The notes: generated by a model not told the origin, from the sequence alone. A DNA stretch of 64,000 nucleotides from Clostridium algoriphilum (GCF_020443705.1 NZ_JAIZZK010000024.1:1-64000); one strand, 5' to 3'. Counted from the stretch's first letter, positions 1-9,140 are shown. Numbers and translations: made by a program.

Positions 1-118
1 CAAACAAAACTGCATTGTATTTCTTCAAAGTATTTTTTCACTTTTCAACGTGCAATTAAAACCCTAATATTTACATTCCTGTTTTTTCATAAGTTAGTTA
101 ACACTATCTTAAACTAAA

Positions 119-1204
119 TTAATCTTTGATTATTGTGCAATTATTTGAATCCCATCCCAGTATTATTTTATTTCCTATTACTAATGTTTCCTTAATGGAC
201 GGTGATGCCTTTATCATAACTTCAGTACTATTGTTAATAATTACTTTTACTTTTAGTGTGTCTCCAACAAATATGATTTCTTTTATAACCGCTTGTGACG
301 AATTTTCCCACTCATTAGGATCTTTAATTATTGCTATATTTTCAGGTCTAAATACCAGTAACATATCGTCGCCTACAGAAAAATCACTATCATGGTCTAT
401 TATTACTTTAATTTCATTATTATCAAAAGCTGTTACATAAGCAACTTCCTCCTCTAATTCAATAACTTTACAATTTACCATATTTATTTCTCCAATAAAT
501 TCAGCAACAAATCTAGTTTTTGGTCTTTGGTATATTCGCTCTGGTGAGTCAATTTGTTCAACTCTACCTTTATTCATGATACAAACCTTATCTGACATAG
601 TAAGTGCTTCCTCTTGGTCATGGGTAACACTGATAGTTGTTATACCCACCTTTTGTTGAATATGTTTTATTTCAAGTTGCATCTTTTGTCTTAAGTTTTT
701 GTCTAGTGCACCCAATGGTTCATCCAGAAGTAATAATGGAGGATTAAATACAATTGCTCTAGCAAGTGCTACACGTTGTTGCTGTCCACCGCTTAATTGT
801 TTTGGATATCTTTCCTCAACATTTTCTAGATCCACCAGTTTCAAAAGTTCAGTAACCTTTTTCTTTATGTCTACTTTAGAATATTTTCTTATTTTAAGTG
901 GATAAGCTATATTCTCGAAAACAGTCATATGCGGAAACAATGCATAGTTTTGAAATAACATACCAATATTTCTTTCATATGGCTTTTTAGTTTCAATATT
1001 ATCTTTATTAAGAAGTATCTCACCGGAGTTAATCCTCTCAAACCCTGCAATTAATTTTAATAAAGACGTTTTCCCAGAACCACTAGGACCTAGAATTGTT
1101 AAAAATTCTCCTTTATTAATATTTATGCATACATCATCTACTGCTTTAAAATTCTTATAAAGTTTTGTAACATTGCTTAATAGTAAATTTGCTCCCATTG
1201 TCAT
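119..1204 (-). CDS. ABC transporter ATP-binding protein, PotA type
   Basis: ATPase subunit of an importer, probably for polyamines or a similar small solute. Seen: Walker A GPSGSGKT near residues 39-46, Q-loop in LFQNYALFPH, signature LSGGQQQR, Walker B followed by DEPLGALD, switch His in SVTHDQEEA, and a C-terminal TOBE-like region with RPENIAI. I start it at 1204 because a GGGGGTGG ribosome site lies just upstream; the frame stays open to 1255, but that extension has no such site. The 361-aa length fits the PotA/MsiK class. No permease or binding-protein gene follows within the window, so partners and substrate are unknown. The PucR gene upstream may control it, which is inference only. Confidence 0.85.
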   Translation of the reverse strand: MTMGANLLLSNVTKLYKNFKAVDDVCININKGEFLTILGPSGSGKTSLLKLIAGFERINSGEILLNKDNIETKKPYERNIGMLFQNYALFPHMTVFENIAYPLKIRKYSKVDIKKKVTELLKLVDLENVEERYPKQLSGGQQQRVALARAIVFNPPLLLLDEPLGALDKNLRQKMQLEIKHIQQKVGITTISVTHDQEEALTMSDKVCIMNKGRVEQIDSPERIYQRPKTRFVAEFIGEINMVNCKVIELEEEVAYVTAFDNNEIKVIIDHDSDFSVGDDMLLVFRPENIAIIKDPNEWENSSQAVIKEIIFVGDTLKVKVIINNSTEVMIKASPSIKETLVIGNKIILGWDSNNCTIIKD

Positions 1205-1590
1205 TTTGATCCACCCCCACGTATATAATGACATATATAATATTTTAAAATTCATTATACGAAATTAATTGAATTGTTTTAATAGTTATAATTTATCATA
1301 AATTCATACACTTTCATATGTCCACCATACACAAACATCGTAACACTTACTTGTTCATTGAGGATAATTCTATTGATACTACTCATTTATAGTAGTTATA
1401 ACTATAAATAAAAACTATAATTTTTATATTTTAAATCATTTTACGCAATATAAAACCCACTTATAACTATAATAATTACATATCCTAAATTATTCCCTTA
1501 GTGAATGAAATAATTTATAATCTTTCAAATGTCATTAATAATACACATAAAAAAAAAGCATAATAATCATTTTTGATTAATATGCTCTCT
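1205..1590. other. AT-rich intergenic region
   Basis: This stretch separates pucR from the ABC ATPase gene. It holds the pucR terminator at its right end and presumably the ATPase promoter. I see no supported small gene or RNA. Confidence 0.5.
1549..1586 (-). terminator. Rho-independent terminator of the pucR-like gene
   Basis: On the minus strand AGCATATTAATCA pairs with TGATTATTATGCT and is followed by a run of T. It starts just past the pucR stop. Confidence 0.7.
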
Positions 1591-2808
1591 TTATATGTTT
1601 AGAAACTTTCTAATTTTAATGCATAAAGTGATTTGAAATATTATATTGTCATCTTTTAAATCACATCCTAATATCTCTTCTATTCTATTTATTCTATATT
1701 TCATAGTATTTCTATGGATATAAAGAAATTCTGCTGACAAACCAATATTTTTTTGCTTTTCTAAATACATTTCTAGAGTTTCTAACAAATTTGAAGAGTT
1801 TTTAGTATCATATCTCTCTAATTTGTGAAGAGTTTCTTCATATAAGTTTCGCATTTCATCATAGTTACTCATATCAAAAAATAATCTGTATACTCCTGTT
1901 TTTTTATAATCGCTTACGTAATCTATCTTACTATTACGCTTAGAAATATCCAGTGCTTTTTGAGCTGAAAATACAATCTTACTAAAATATTTAATTTCAG
2001 TTGTTCCTCCACCAAGCCCCACACTTACCGTTAATTCTTTTATTCTTTCCTTGATAGTAAGTTTAATTTCTTTTGCAATAACAATGATTTCATCCCTATT
2101 GTTGTTTCCTTTGTACATAGGAACTAAATTTATAAAGGAGTCACTTTGAATCATACAAAGAGCTTTTTTATTATGTTTGTACATTATGGAATCAATAAGT
2201 TGTTGAATGAAAGTCTTTAATTCCTCAATTTCTTTTTCCTCACGAATATTATTTTTCTTTAAATATACTTTAAAACTATCTATATCAACCACAAGTGAAT
2301 GATAACACTTTTTAGAGTTATACCCATATATAACAGCCTTGTTTAACGTTTCTGTCGTAATTTTTTCATTTCCAAATATCACTGCCTTCATAAAACTATT
2401 CATGGATTCTTCTTTAATTCTTGAATTAAATATTTCCCTACATATACTTTGAATAACATCAATGAGTTTAACCTCAAAGGGCAGTTCAAATATTGGAAAA
2501 TTCATGGCATTAGCTAAATCTACAACTTCTTTTGGTGTTTCTTTTATATACCGGCCAACGTTAATTACTAGCCCTGAAAGATTTCTCGCTTCTATATCTT
2601 TCACTAATTTGATAAGTGCATTTAGATCATTTTGAATTGATACTCCTGTTATAAATAGTAATTCTCCACCTTTAACCCAATCTGCCACATCATCCAATTC
2701 TATTACATGAGCCCATGTTATTATCCTTTTAATTCCACCCTTACCTGCTACCAGTTTAATTTTTTCTAAGTGCGATAACTTAACCATTTCTTCACAGGTT
2801 AAGAACAT
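1591..2808 (-). CDS. PucR-family transcriptional regulator
   Basis: Predicted DNA-binding regulator. The N-terminal 120 residues match the PucR (purine catabolism regulatory) sensory domain, with the typical WAHVIEL and GGELLFITG segments. The middle is a GGDEF-like CdaR region. The C-terminus carries the PucR helix-turn-helix (HRNTMKYRINRIEEILG). The 405-aa length is normal. A GAAGGTGA ribosome site precedes the ATG. PucR-type proteins usually control nearby nitrogen-compound uptake or catabolism genes, so the flanking ABC ATPase and the divergent amino acid permease are the natural candidate targets (inference). The effector is unknown. Confidence 0.85.
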   Translation of the reverse strand: MFLTCEEMVKLSHLEKIKLVAGKGGIKRIITWAHVIELDDVADWVKGGELLFITGVSIQNDLNALIKLVKDIEARNLSGLVINVGRYIKETPKEVVDLANAMNFPIFELPFEVKLIDVIQSICREIFNSRIKEESMNSFMKAVIFGNEKITTETLNKAVIYGYNSKKCYHSLVVDIDSFKVYLKKNNIREEKEIEELKTFIQQLIDSIMYKHNKKALCMIQSDSFINLVPMYKGNNNRDEIIVIAKEIKLTIKERIKELTVSVGLGGGTTEIKYFSKIVFSAQKALDISKRNSKIDYVSDYKKTGVYRLFFDMSNYDEMRNLYEETLHKLERYDTKNSSNLLETLEMYLEKQKNIGLSAEFLYIHRNTMKYRINRIEEILGCDLKDDNIIFQITLCIKIRKFLNI

Positions 2809-3511
2809 TTATTTTCACCTTCAATCTCTCTATATTTTAATTTTATGCACATTATTAAACTTCCTTTCCTTTCTTTATTGCCCTTTTTATATATTTCACT
2901 TCTTATATTTTATCTTATTATATTTTTATTATTATACCATATTTTCAGATTTTCATAGTATCTCTCTATATAAAATTATAAACTCAGACGCAGTATTTTT
3001 GAAATACTGCGGTATTTCAATAAAAGCAAAATAATTAATTTAAATTTCCCATCTTAAAGCAACCATCCCTTCCTAAATATTAGTCCTAAATATCAAAACA
3101 TAATATTCTAACTTACAAGTCAACCTTAGTGATGAAGTTATGATGACTTGTCTATAATTTAGTACCTCAAGCAATCTAACTTATATTTTTAATTATCTTG
3201 TCAATATTAAGAATCTATCATAAAACTTAGAATATGATAAAGAAATATAGCATGCGACATTCTATCACTGTATTAAGCCTAACTTTCTAAATTTTTACCC
3301 TTTCAAATTTTCTAAATATTCTATATAATGATTATTAATACTATTGAATGTTCAAATTATAGTATTATATCTTACTAATTTAATAGATTCGAAATTAAGG
3401 AGGACAAGTTAATTAAGAAGATTGTAATATTACTAATAATACATATTACATATTACATAATTGTAATAATTAAAACGCAGCTAAAGTTTAGCTTAAGAAG
3501 GGAAAGATATT
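2809..3511. other. 700-bp divergent intergenic region
   Basis: Lies between the divergent PucR gene and the amino acid permease gene. It contains a perfect 10-bp inverted repeat (CGCAGTATTT and AAATACTGCG) at 2989-3011 with no T run, so it could be an operator. A GGAGG sequence near 3399-3403 has no start codon at a usable distance. I looked for T-box and other leader motifs and recognised none. Confidence 0.4.
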
Positions 3512-4903
3512 ATGAATATATGGAAAAAGAAGACTCTAGAACAGATGTTACATTCAGCCGAAAAATCTGATTTAAAAAAGAATCTTACAGCGTTTGACCT
3601 TGCAGCACTTGGAATAGGTGCGGTTGTAGGAACAGGAATTTTTGTTTCAACAGGTGTTGGTGCCCATTTAGCAGGACCCGCAGTTGTTTTGTCATTTATC
3701 GTAGCAGCTATTGTAAGTGGACTTTGCGCCCTTACTTATGCTGAACTTGCAACTATGTTTCCAGTTGCCGGCAGTACTTATTCATATTCCTATGTTGCTT
3801 TTGGTGAATTAATAGCCTGGATTATAGGCTGGGACTTAATGCTTGAGTATTTAGTTTCGTCAGCTGCAGTTGCATCTGGTTGGTCAGGAACCTTTATAGG
3901 ACTGCTAAGTTCTGCTGGAATAATTTTACCTAAAGCAATAACTAGCACACCTGCTGCAGGAGGAATAATGGACTTGCCAGCTATTCTTATAACTGTGCTT
4001 GTAACATGGATATTATTTGTAGGCATAAAAGAAAGTGCAAAATTGAACAATAAAATTGTTATAGTAAAAGTTGGCGTAATTATTTTATTTATAGTACTAG
4101 GCGTGTTTCATATTAATTTGATTAACTATAAACCATTCGCCCCATTTGGTTGGAGTGGCGTTATGGCTGGTGCATCAATAATATTCTTTGCTTATATCGG
4201 TTTTGATGCAGTCTCAACTGCTGCAGAGGAAACTATAAATCCAAAGAGAGATGTACCTCGCGGTCTTGCTATCTGCTTAGCAGTAGTAATTATACTTTAT
4301 ATTGCAGTTGCGCTTGTTATAACAGGCATGGTTCCCTATAAAGAAATAAGTGAAAATAATGCCGTTCCCGGTGCATTGGCACGATTCGGTATTAACTGGG
4401 GAGCTGCTTTAGTTGGAACCGGTGCAGTTATTGGCATGATTTCAACACTTATAGTAATGCTTTATGGACAAATAAGGGTATTTATGGTTATGTCAAGAGA
4501 TGGATTACTACCAAAGATGTTTTCAAACGTACATCCCGTCCACAAAACTCCTACTCTTTGCACTATAATCACAGGTACTATAGCTGGTTTAATGGCAGGA
4601 TTCTTACCGTTAGATGAAATAATAAAACTATGCAATATAGGTACATTATTTGCATTCGTTCTTGTTTCAATAGGAGTTATAGTACTTAGAAAAACCATGG
4701 CAAATGTTGTAAGAAAATTCAAATGCCCATGGGTGCCAGTTCTACCTATATTATCTGCTTTAGCATGTGTGTATCTGATGTCAGCCTTACCACTCGTAAC
4801 ATGGATTAGATTTGTAATTTGGTTATTAATCGGAATAGTAATTTACTTCATGTATGGTAGATATCATAGTATACTTCAAAAAGAAGATCCAAAAAAGAAA
4901 TAA
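3512..4903 (+). CDS. APC-family amino acid permease
   Basis: Membrane transporter of the amino acid-polyamine-cation superfamily, close to the YfnA/CAT-like branch. Seen: the APC signature in the first helix (GIGAVVGTGIFV), about twelve hydrophobic segments, the conserved FAYIGFDAVSTAAEE stretch in the middle, and a short cytoplasmic lysine-rich end. The 463-aa length is typical. Ribosome site AAGAAGGGA precedes the ATG. It is monocistronic, with a strong terminator behind it. The substrate is not readable from sequence, though cationic or branched amino acids are common in this branch. Control by the divergent PucR protein is possible. Confidence 0.88.
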   Translation: MNIWKKKTLEQMLHSAEKSDLKKNLTAFDLAALGIGAVVGTGIFVSTGVGAHLAGPAVVLSFIVAAIVSGLCALTYAELATMFPVAGSTYSYSYVAFGELIAWIIGWDLMLEYLVSSAAVASGWSGTFIGLLSSAGIILPKAITSTPAAGGIMDLPAILITVLVTWILFVGIKESAKLNNKIVIVKVGVIILFIVLGVFHINLINYKPFAPFGWSGVMAGASIIFFAYIGFDAVSTAAEETINPKRDVPRGLAICLAVVIILYIAVALVITGMVPYKEISENNAVPGALARFGINWGAALVGTGAVIGMISTLIVMLYGQIRVFMVMSRDGLLPKMFSNVHPVHKTPTLCTIITGTIAGLMAGFLPLDEIIKLCNIGTLFAFVLVSIGVIVLRKTMANVVRKFKCPWVPVLPILSALACVYLMSALPLVTWIRFVIWLLIGIVIYFMYGRYHSILQKEDPKKK

Positions 4904-4908
4904 ATAAA

Positions 4909-4961
4909 TTATAATACTAAAAAAAGACTGCCAGAAGGTAGTCTTTTTTTTAGTATTATAA
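4909..4961. terminator. Terminator behind the APC permease gene
   Basis: A long hairpin with the inner stem AAAGACTGCC/GGTAGTCTTT has A and T runs on both flanks, so it can act in both directions. Confidence 0.85.
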
Positions 4962-5086
4962 TTTAAGCTATAGTTAATTTAAATTACATTATACCGAAAT
5001 GCCTCTTCTGGGGTTTTACTCCATTCTAATATTTTCTTTCCCCAATACATCCTTAAAACTTAATGTTCATCAAATACTTCTAACTT

Positions 5087-5265
5087 TTAATATCTTGCAG
5101 ATAAATGAGTTTTTTGACCTATGAACAAATCATTTACCCCATAAATTACCTGTCCATCATTTAATGAAGCTTTGGCCATAGTTACTTCTTTTATTTCTCT
5201 TTTATTGTTAAATACATCAGTCATCAATATTTTTAAATCTTCTACCTGAAAAGCGATTGCAATTA
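5087..5265 (-). pseudogene. Relic of an ATP-NAD kinase-like protein
   Basis: After the pncB stop, another frame reads for about 55 codons as protein-like sequence, including KASLNDGQVIYGVNDLF followed by IGQKTHLSARY, then a stop. The NDLFIGQ.TH.SARY pattern resembles, from memory, ATP-NAD kinase-like (YegS/AcoX-type) proteins. There is no start codon or ribosome site, and the nucleotide-binding part is missing. A second protein-like stretch (EWSKTPEEAFRYN) follows in another frame near 4985-5045 and is not recognised. I infer a decayed gene. The family call is weak. Confidence 0.35.
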
Positions 5266-5267
5266 GT

Positions 5268-6758
5268 TTATTTGTTATTTTTATCTTCTAAATTTCTATA
5301 TTTCTCAATTAGTTCCTTCTTAACAAACCATAATTCTTTAGATAGATCCACAAAGTATTTATGAGGATTAGAAAATCTCCTAACTTCCTCCCATATGCTG
5401 TCTACTTGAGTTTTACAATATGCTCTAATCTCTTCTATAGTTGGTAATGCATATACACATTCCCCTTTAATAAAAATTGGCTCTTGAAGTCTTTTAGCAT
5501 AAAAATTGGTAACTATTTTCTTTTTCCAAATGAATACTGGATCAAAAATTGTATATGGTTTTGTTTCATCTATAACTTCGCCCGATAATGTAATAACATC
5601 GGCAATTGCCTTATGTGAATCTTTATCATATAATCTCCAACACATTTTATATCCAGGATTAATAATTTTTTCTTCACTTTCACTTAGTTTTATTCGTGGA
5701 ACAACTTCTCCTTCTTCTTCCACAGCCACTAATTTATAAACACCGCCAAATACTGGTTCTGATTTTGCCGTTACTAATCTTTCTCCAACACCAAATATAT
5801 CTATTTTAGCATCCTGGTTTAATAATTCAGTTATAATGAATTCATCTAAACTGTTAGAAGCTACTATTTTACAATCTGTAAGACCTGCTTCATCAAGCAT
5901 AATCCTTACTTTCTTAGAAAGATAAGCAAGATCTCCACTATCAAGTCTAATCCCTTTTAACCTTTTTCCAATTGGCTCTAAAACATTTTTTGAAATTTTA
6001 ATAGCATTTGGTATACCACTTTTTATAACATTGTAAGTATCAACAAGTAATGTACATGTATCTGGGTAGGTTTTTGCATAAGTTTCAAATGCTTTATATT
6101 CATCTCCGAAAAATTGTACCCATGAGTGAGCCATTGTACCAGTAGCAGGTATTCCATATAATTTTTCAGCTATAGTTGTAGCCGTTCCACTTACGCCACC
6201 AATGTATGAAGCTCTTGCTCCCATTATTGCTCCATCAGCGCCATGAGTTCTTCTTGCTCCAAGCTCTAGTATTGGTCTTCCTTGTGCAGCTCTTACTATT
6301 CTGCTTGCCTTAGTAGCTATCAAACTTTGGTGATTAATTGTTAGTAACAACATAGTCTCAACAAGCTGTGCTTCAATAACCTTTGACTTGACTGTTACAA
6401 GTGCTTCACTAGGGAATACTACTGTGCCCTCTGGAATTGCGTATATATCTCCTGAGAATTTAAATGTTAGTAGATATTCTAAGAACCTTTCTGATAAAAC
6501 ACCCTTGTTTCTTAAAAAATCAATATCACCCTGTGTAAAATTTAAATTTTTAATAAACTTTACAAGCTGTTCGAGTCCCGCTGCTATTGAGAAACCTGCT
6601 CCGTCTGGATTCTTTCTGTAAAACATATCAAAATACACTATTGTATCTGAAAATCCATTCATAAAATAACCGTTTGACATTGTTAATTCATAAAAGTCCA
6701 TTAACATTGAAAGATTTCTTTCTTCTTTAATATTAAAATTATTATTTACGTTACTCAT
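5268..6758 (-). CDS. pncB: Nicotinate phosphoribosyltransferase
   Basis: Converts nicotinate and PRPP to nicotinate mononucleotide in NAD salvage; cytoplasmic. Seen: the N-terminal DFYELTMSNGYF segment typical of the family, the central ELGARRTHG and IGGVSGTATT regions, SGDLAYLSKKVR with the phosphoribosyl-binding residues, and VASNSLDEF. The 496-aa length matches the Firmicute form. AAAGGAG sits a short way before the ATG. It follows the 122-aa gene at 6803 by 44 bp, so the two are probably cotranscribed from the NrtR-controlled promoter at 7288-7315. Nicotinamidase (7427-8080) supplies its substrate. Confidence 0.93.
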   Translation of the reverse strand: MSNVNNNFNIKEERNLSMLMDFYELTMSNGYFMNGFSDTIVYFDMFYRKNPDGAGFSIAAGLEQLVKFIKNLNFTQGDIDFLRNKGVLSERFLEYLLTFKFSGDIYAIPEGTVVFPSEALVTVKSKVIEAQLVETMLLLTINHQSLIATKASRIVRAAQGRPILELGARRTHGADGAIMGARASYIGGVSGTATTIAEKLYGIPATGTMAHSWVQFFGDEYKAFETYAKTYPDTCTLLVDTYNVIKSGIPNAIKISKNVLEPIGKRLKGIRLDSGDLAYLSKKVRIMLDEAGLTDCKIVASNSLDEFIITELLNQDAKIDIFGVGERLVTAKSEPVFGGVYKLVAVEEEGEVVPRIKLSESEEKIINPGYKMCWRLYDKDSHKAIADVITLSGEVIDETKPYTIFDPVFIWKKKIVTNFYAKRLQEPIFIKGECVYALPTIEEIRAYCKTQVDSIWEEVRRFSNPHKYFVDLSKELWFVKKELIEKYRNLEDKNNK

Positions 6759-6802
6759 TTACATCATTCTCCTTTAAATTAATTATTTTCTAGATTTATT
6801 AT

Positions 6803-7171
6803 TTAAGCAATCGATTCCTTTAAGTGTTGATTATTTTGACTATCTTCGTTTTTATATTTTAGTATTTTATTTATTATATACTCAGTAACATTTTTAACAG
6901 GTCTTCTACTAAATATTTTGCTTTCTAAGCTATAATGTTTTATTACTTCAATTTCAGAGCTAAATGAATTTGTTGTTATTGTAAATGCAATGGTTTTTTT
7001 AAATAAATCTCCTGTATCAACTAAGAATATTAAATCCATACTGTATTCTTGATACTCGCCGCCTTCAATATAAACTTTTCTATTATTATCCTTACAAATT
7101 CCATGGAGACTACTTATTCGCTCATCATTTATCAATTCATTTAATATTGTTATCATATAATAATTCATCAT
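6803..7171 (-). CDS. Hypothetical protein in the NAD salvage cluster
   Basis: A 122-aa soluble protein that I do not recognise. It is mixed alpha/beta with no membrane segment, no Cys pair and no obvious catalytic motif. It starts with a double ATG behind a strong AAGGAG site. It is the first gene after the promoter with the candidate NrtR operator and lies 44 bp before pncB, so expression should track NAD salvage. Its C-terminal half (RRPVKNVTEYIINKILKYK) is basic. A role in nicotinate or NAD metabolism is suggested only by context. Confidence 0.7.
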   Translation of the reverse strand: MMNYYMITILNELINDERISSLHGICKDNNRKVYIEGGEYQEYSMDLIFLVDTGDLFKKTIAFTITTNSFSSEIEVIKHYSLESKIFSRRPVKNVTEYIINKILKYKNEDSQNNQHLKESIA

Positions 7172-7265
7172 ATACTCTCTCTCCTTCTATTTAGTATTAT
7201 AATGATACAAAGGGTTATTAAAAAAATAATTTTCATTCTCTTTCACTCTATTAGTTAAAATGTAC

Positions 7266-7315
7266 TTTGTACCTATTTGGTACTATCATTATAACATACA
7301 CTTTTCCATTGTCAA
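7266..7315 (-). promoter_or_regulatory. Promoter with NrtR operator for the pncB operon
   Basis: On the minus strand, TTGACA (7310-7315) and TATAAT (7288-7293) are 16 bp apart. Immediately downstream, 7266-7285 holds the dyad TTTGTACCTATTTGGTACTA (plus-strand reading), with GTACC/GGTAC arms. The same 20-bp pattern occurs before nrtR. A repressor bound here would cover the transcription start. Confidence 0.75.
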
Positions 7316-7357
7316 TGTAAATTTTTACTATATTTTATATACTATGACCATGTATTA

Positions 7358-7407
7358 AATTTAAAAGGACGTTCTCTTACTTTTACAAGAAAACATCCTT
7401 TTAAATT
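7358..7407 (-). terminator. Probable terminator behind the pncA gene
   Basis: AATTTAAAAGGA pairs with TCCTTTTAAATT about 20 bp past the pncA stop. The T run is short, so the call is moderate. Confidence 0.55.
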
Positions 7408-7426
7408 ACTACTTATAAGTTACTTT

Positions 7427-8080
7427 TTATATTATAGTATCAACTACCTCTATACCATTCGACTTCATTTCCCATAGGGATATAACTTTCATTAAATCAC
7501 CATCATGAGTTCCATAATCAAATGTTTCTACTGAGTCTATTGGTACAATAATTCTTCTATCTAGGTTTTTTTCGTTGAAATATGTTTTTAGTGTTTCTGT
7601 AAAATGCTTAACACATATATCAGTTGAACATCCTTCTATAATATAATTTTCAATTTGCGCTTCATTATCTTTAAGCCATACCTTGAATTCTGGTGCATGA
7701 AACCCATTAGTACTATTCTTGTGTATTATTGTGGTATTACTATGTAGCGTAGCTCCACAATTTAATGATGGAATAAGCTCTGCTTCTTCACTATTTTTTA
7801 CGCAATGCCTTGCATATGTTTTAAACTCCGTAGAATCTTCATCATGTTGTTCTAAAAAGAATACCTTCTTATATCCATAAGTTCTCTCATTAATAGACAC
7901 AACATTATCTATGATTTTTTCAACTCTTGGTGAAGACATTACTCCTACATGAACAAATCCATTTACCATGTCCATAACTATTAAAGCTGTCTTTTCTTTT
8001 GGAAGATCCGTTAAATTAACTACCTTACCTTTTATTTCATTTTGCATATCAAATATTTTATTTATCAGTAAATTTATCAT
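7427..8080 (-). CDS. pncA: Nicotinamidase / isochorismatase-like cysteine hydrolase
   Basis: Probably deamidates nicotinamide to nicotinate, feeding PncB. Seen: the cysteine hydrolase fold with catalytic Asp in VMDMVNGFV, Lys in HKNSTNGF and nucleophile Cys in EGCSTDICV; DSVETFD near the end is also typical. The 217-aa length fits. GAGGGGG lies about 10 bp before the ATG. The gene begins 31 bp after nrtR ends, so they form one operon. Isochorismatase-like enzymes are broad, and the nicotinamidase call rests on the three catalytic residues plus the nrtR/pncB neighbourhood. Confidence 0.85.
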   Translation of the reverse strand: MINLLINKIFDMQNEIKGKVVNLTDLPKEKTALIVMDMVNGFVHVGVMSSPRVEKIIDNVVSINERTYGYKKVFFLEQHDEDSTEFKTYARHCVKNSEEAELIPSLNCGATLHSNTTIIHKNSTNGFHAPEFKVWLKDNEAQIENYIIEGCSTDICVKHFTETLKTYFNEKNLDRRIIVPIDSVETFDYGTHDGDLMKVISLWEMKSNGIEVVDTII

Positions 8081-8111
8081 ATATATCTTTTCCCCCTCAA
8101 AATATTCTTAA

Positions 8112-9041
8112 TTATTCATCCATAAAACTATGTTCCCAATTTTCATTAAACATATAACATGTTGCAGGTCTTCCAGCAGTTAGTTTTTCTTTGTCAGTTT
8201 CTATAACCATTTTCTTGATTTTCCTTCTAAAGTTAGCTCTTGATAAAGATTTTCCCGAATGGAGAATAGCTTCATATAATTTTTGAGCTTCTCTTAACGT
8301 AAAGTATTTTGGAAGTAATGAAAAGGCTATTGGAGTATATTCTATTTTATTTTTTAATCTCTCTAATGCACAATATACTTCGTCTATATGGTCAAAAGCA
8401 AGTTCATCTGTGCTCCAACCAAGTGGCTCATAAGTTGGTACTTTAATTGAAATAATACCATTTTTAACAAATCTCTCAGTCACAAGATATCCTATCTTAA
8501 CCTCACCATCATCGGAATTCAAGGTCAAATTGTACATATCAACTCTTTCTATTCCTGAATTATTTGAGGATATGAATTCTTTTTTCACCGTAAACCATTG
8601 TGCATAAGTAGCGTCATCTCCCGCTACTGGTCTAATATTAGTTTTATCTGCTAAGGCTAAAAATGCTATTGAAATAACTCTCATTCTTGGATCTCTTTCT
8701 ACTAGATCACCGAAAGTTTTTAACTGTTCAAAATATACACTATCAATACTAGTTTCTTCTCTTAACTCCCTATAGCATGCAGTGCTTAAGGCTTCGTCAA
8801 TATTTACAAAACCTCCTGGTATTGCATAACATCCCATGTATGGATGATCTCCCCTTTTTATCAGGAGCATTTTTAGTGCTTTATCAGGATCCTTTCCATC
8901 TATTGGTACATCATCTACCGTAAAAAGCAACATATCCACTGTATTAGATGGTCTATCATAATTTCCTGGTACGTAACTATCTAAAAACTCCTTTTCAGTT
9001 AATCCATCTTTATCTTTTATATCCATATTTCTCATAATCAT
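8112..9041 (-). CDS. nrtR: NrtR: Nudix-type repressor of NAD metabolism
   Basis: Transcriptional repressor with an N-terminal Nudix domain and a C-terminal winged helix. Seen: the degenerate Nudix box GFVNIDEALSTACYRELREE with Ser in place of the final Gly, as expected where the catalytic role has given way to ligand sensing. The C-terminal half (LREAQKLYEAIL, RANFRRKIKKM, GRPATCYMF) matches the NrtR winged helix, including the GRPA wing motif. NrtR proteins bind ADP-ribose or related NAD products. It is cotranscribed with pncA and probably represses itself through 9116-9135 and pncB through 7266-7285. The first and third codons are both possible ATG starts. Confidence 0.92.
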   Translation of the reverse strand: MIMRNMDIKDKDGLTEKEFLDSYVPGNYDRPSNTVDMLLFTVDDVPIDGKDPDKALKMLLIKRGDHPYMGCYAIPGGFVNIDEALSTACYRELREETSIDSVYFEQLKTFGDLVERDPRMRVISIAFLALADKTNIRPVAGDDATYAQWFTVKKEFISSNNSGIERVDMYNLTLNSDDGEVKIGYLVTERFVKNGIISIKVPTYEPLGWSTDELAFDHIDEVYCALERLKNKIEYTPIAFSLLPKYFTLREAQKLYEAILHSGKSLSRANFRRKIKKMVIETDKEKLTAGRPATCYMFNENWEHSFMDE

Positions 9042-9115
9042 TATTCCTTTCTTATTTGTTATTATTATGACTATGTGCAGCTATTTATTCTTATATTGGT
9101 CTAATGCTTTTACCT

Positions 9116-9140
9116 TAGCACCATTACAGTACAAAGTCAA
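9116..9140 (-). promoter_or_regulatory. Candidate NrtR operator and promoter before nrtR-pncA
   Basis: The minus strand reads TTTGTACTGTAATGGTGCTA at 9135-9116, sharing TTTGTAC and TGGT.CTA with the box at 7266-7285. TTGACT at 9140-9135 is a plausible -35. The -10 is weak. This would allow autoregulation. Confidence 0.65.

Noticed and set aside
1-118. Possible start of a further minus-strand gene (ATG near position 15) behind the ABC ATPase gene
   Set aside because: Only five codons are inside the window and no ribosome site is visible.
699-905. Plus-strand open frame across the ABC ATPase gene, and many similar frames elsewhere
   Set aside because: They lie antisense to well-supported genes, have no ribosome site and read as low-complexity shadow translations.
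3396-3430. GGAGG-like ribosome site in the leader of the amino acid permease, possible leader peptide
   Set aside because: No ATG, GTG or TTG lies at a workable distance and the following frames have no convincing peptide.
2809-3511. T-box or other riboswitch before the amino acid permease
   Set aside because: I found no T-box sequence, antiterminator pair or terminator hairpin ahead of the gene.
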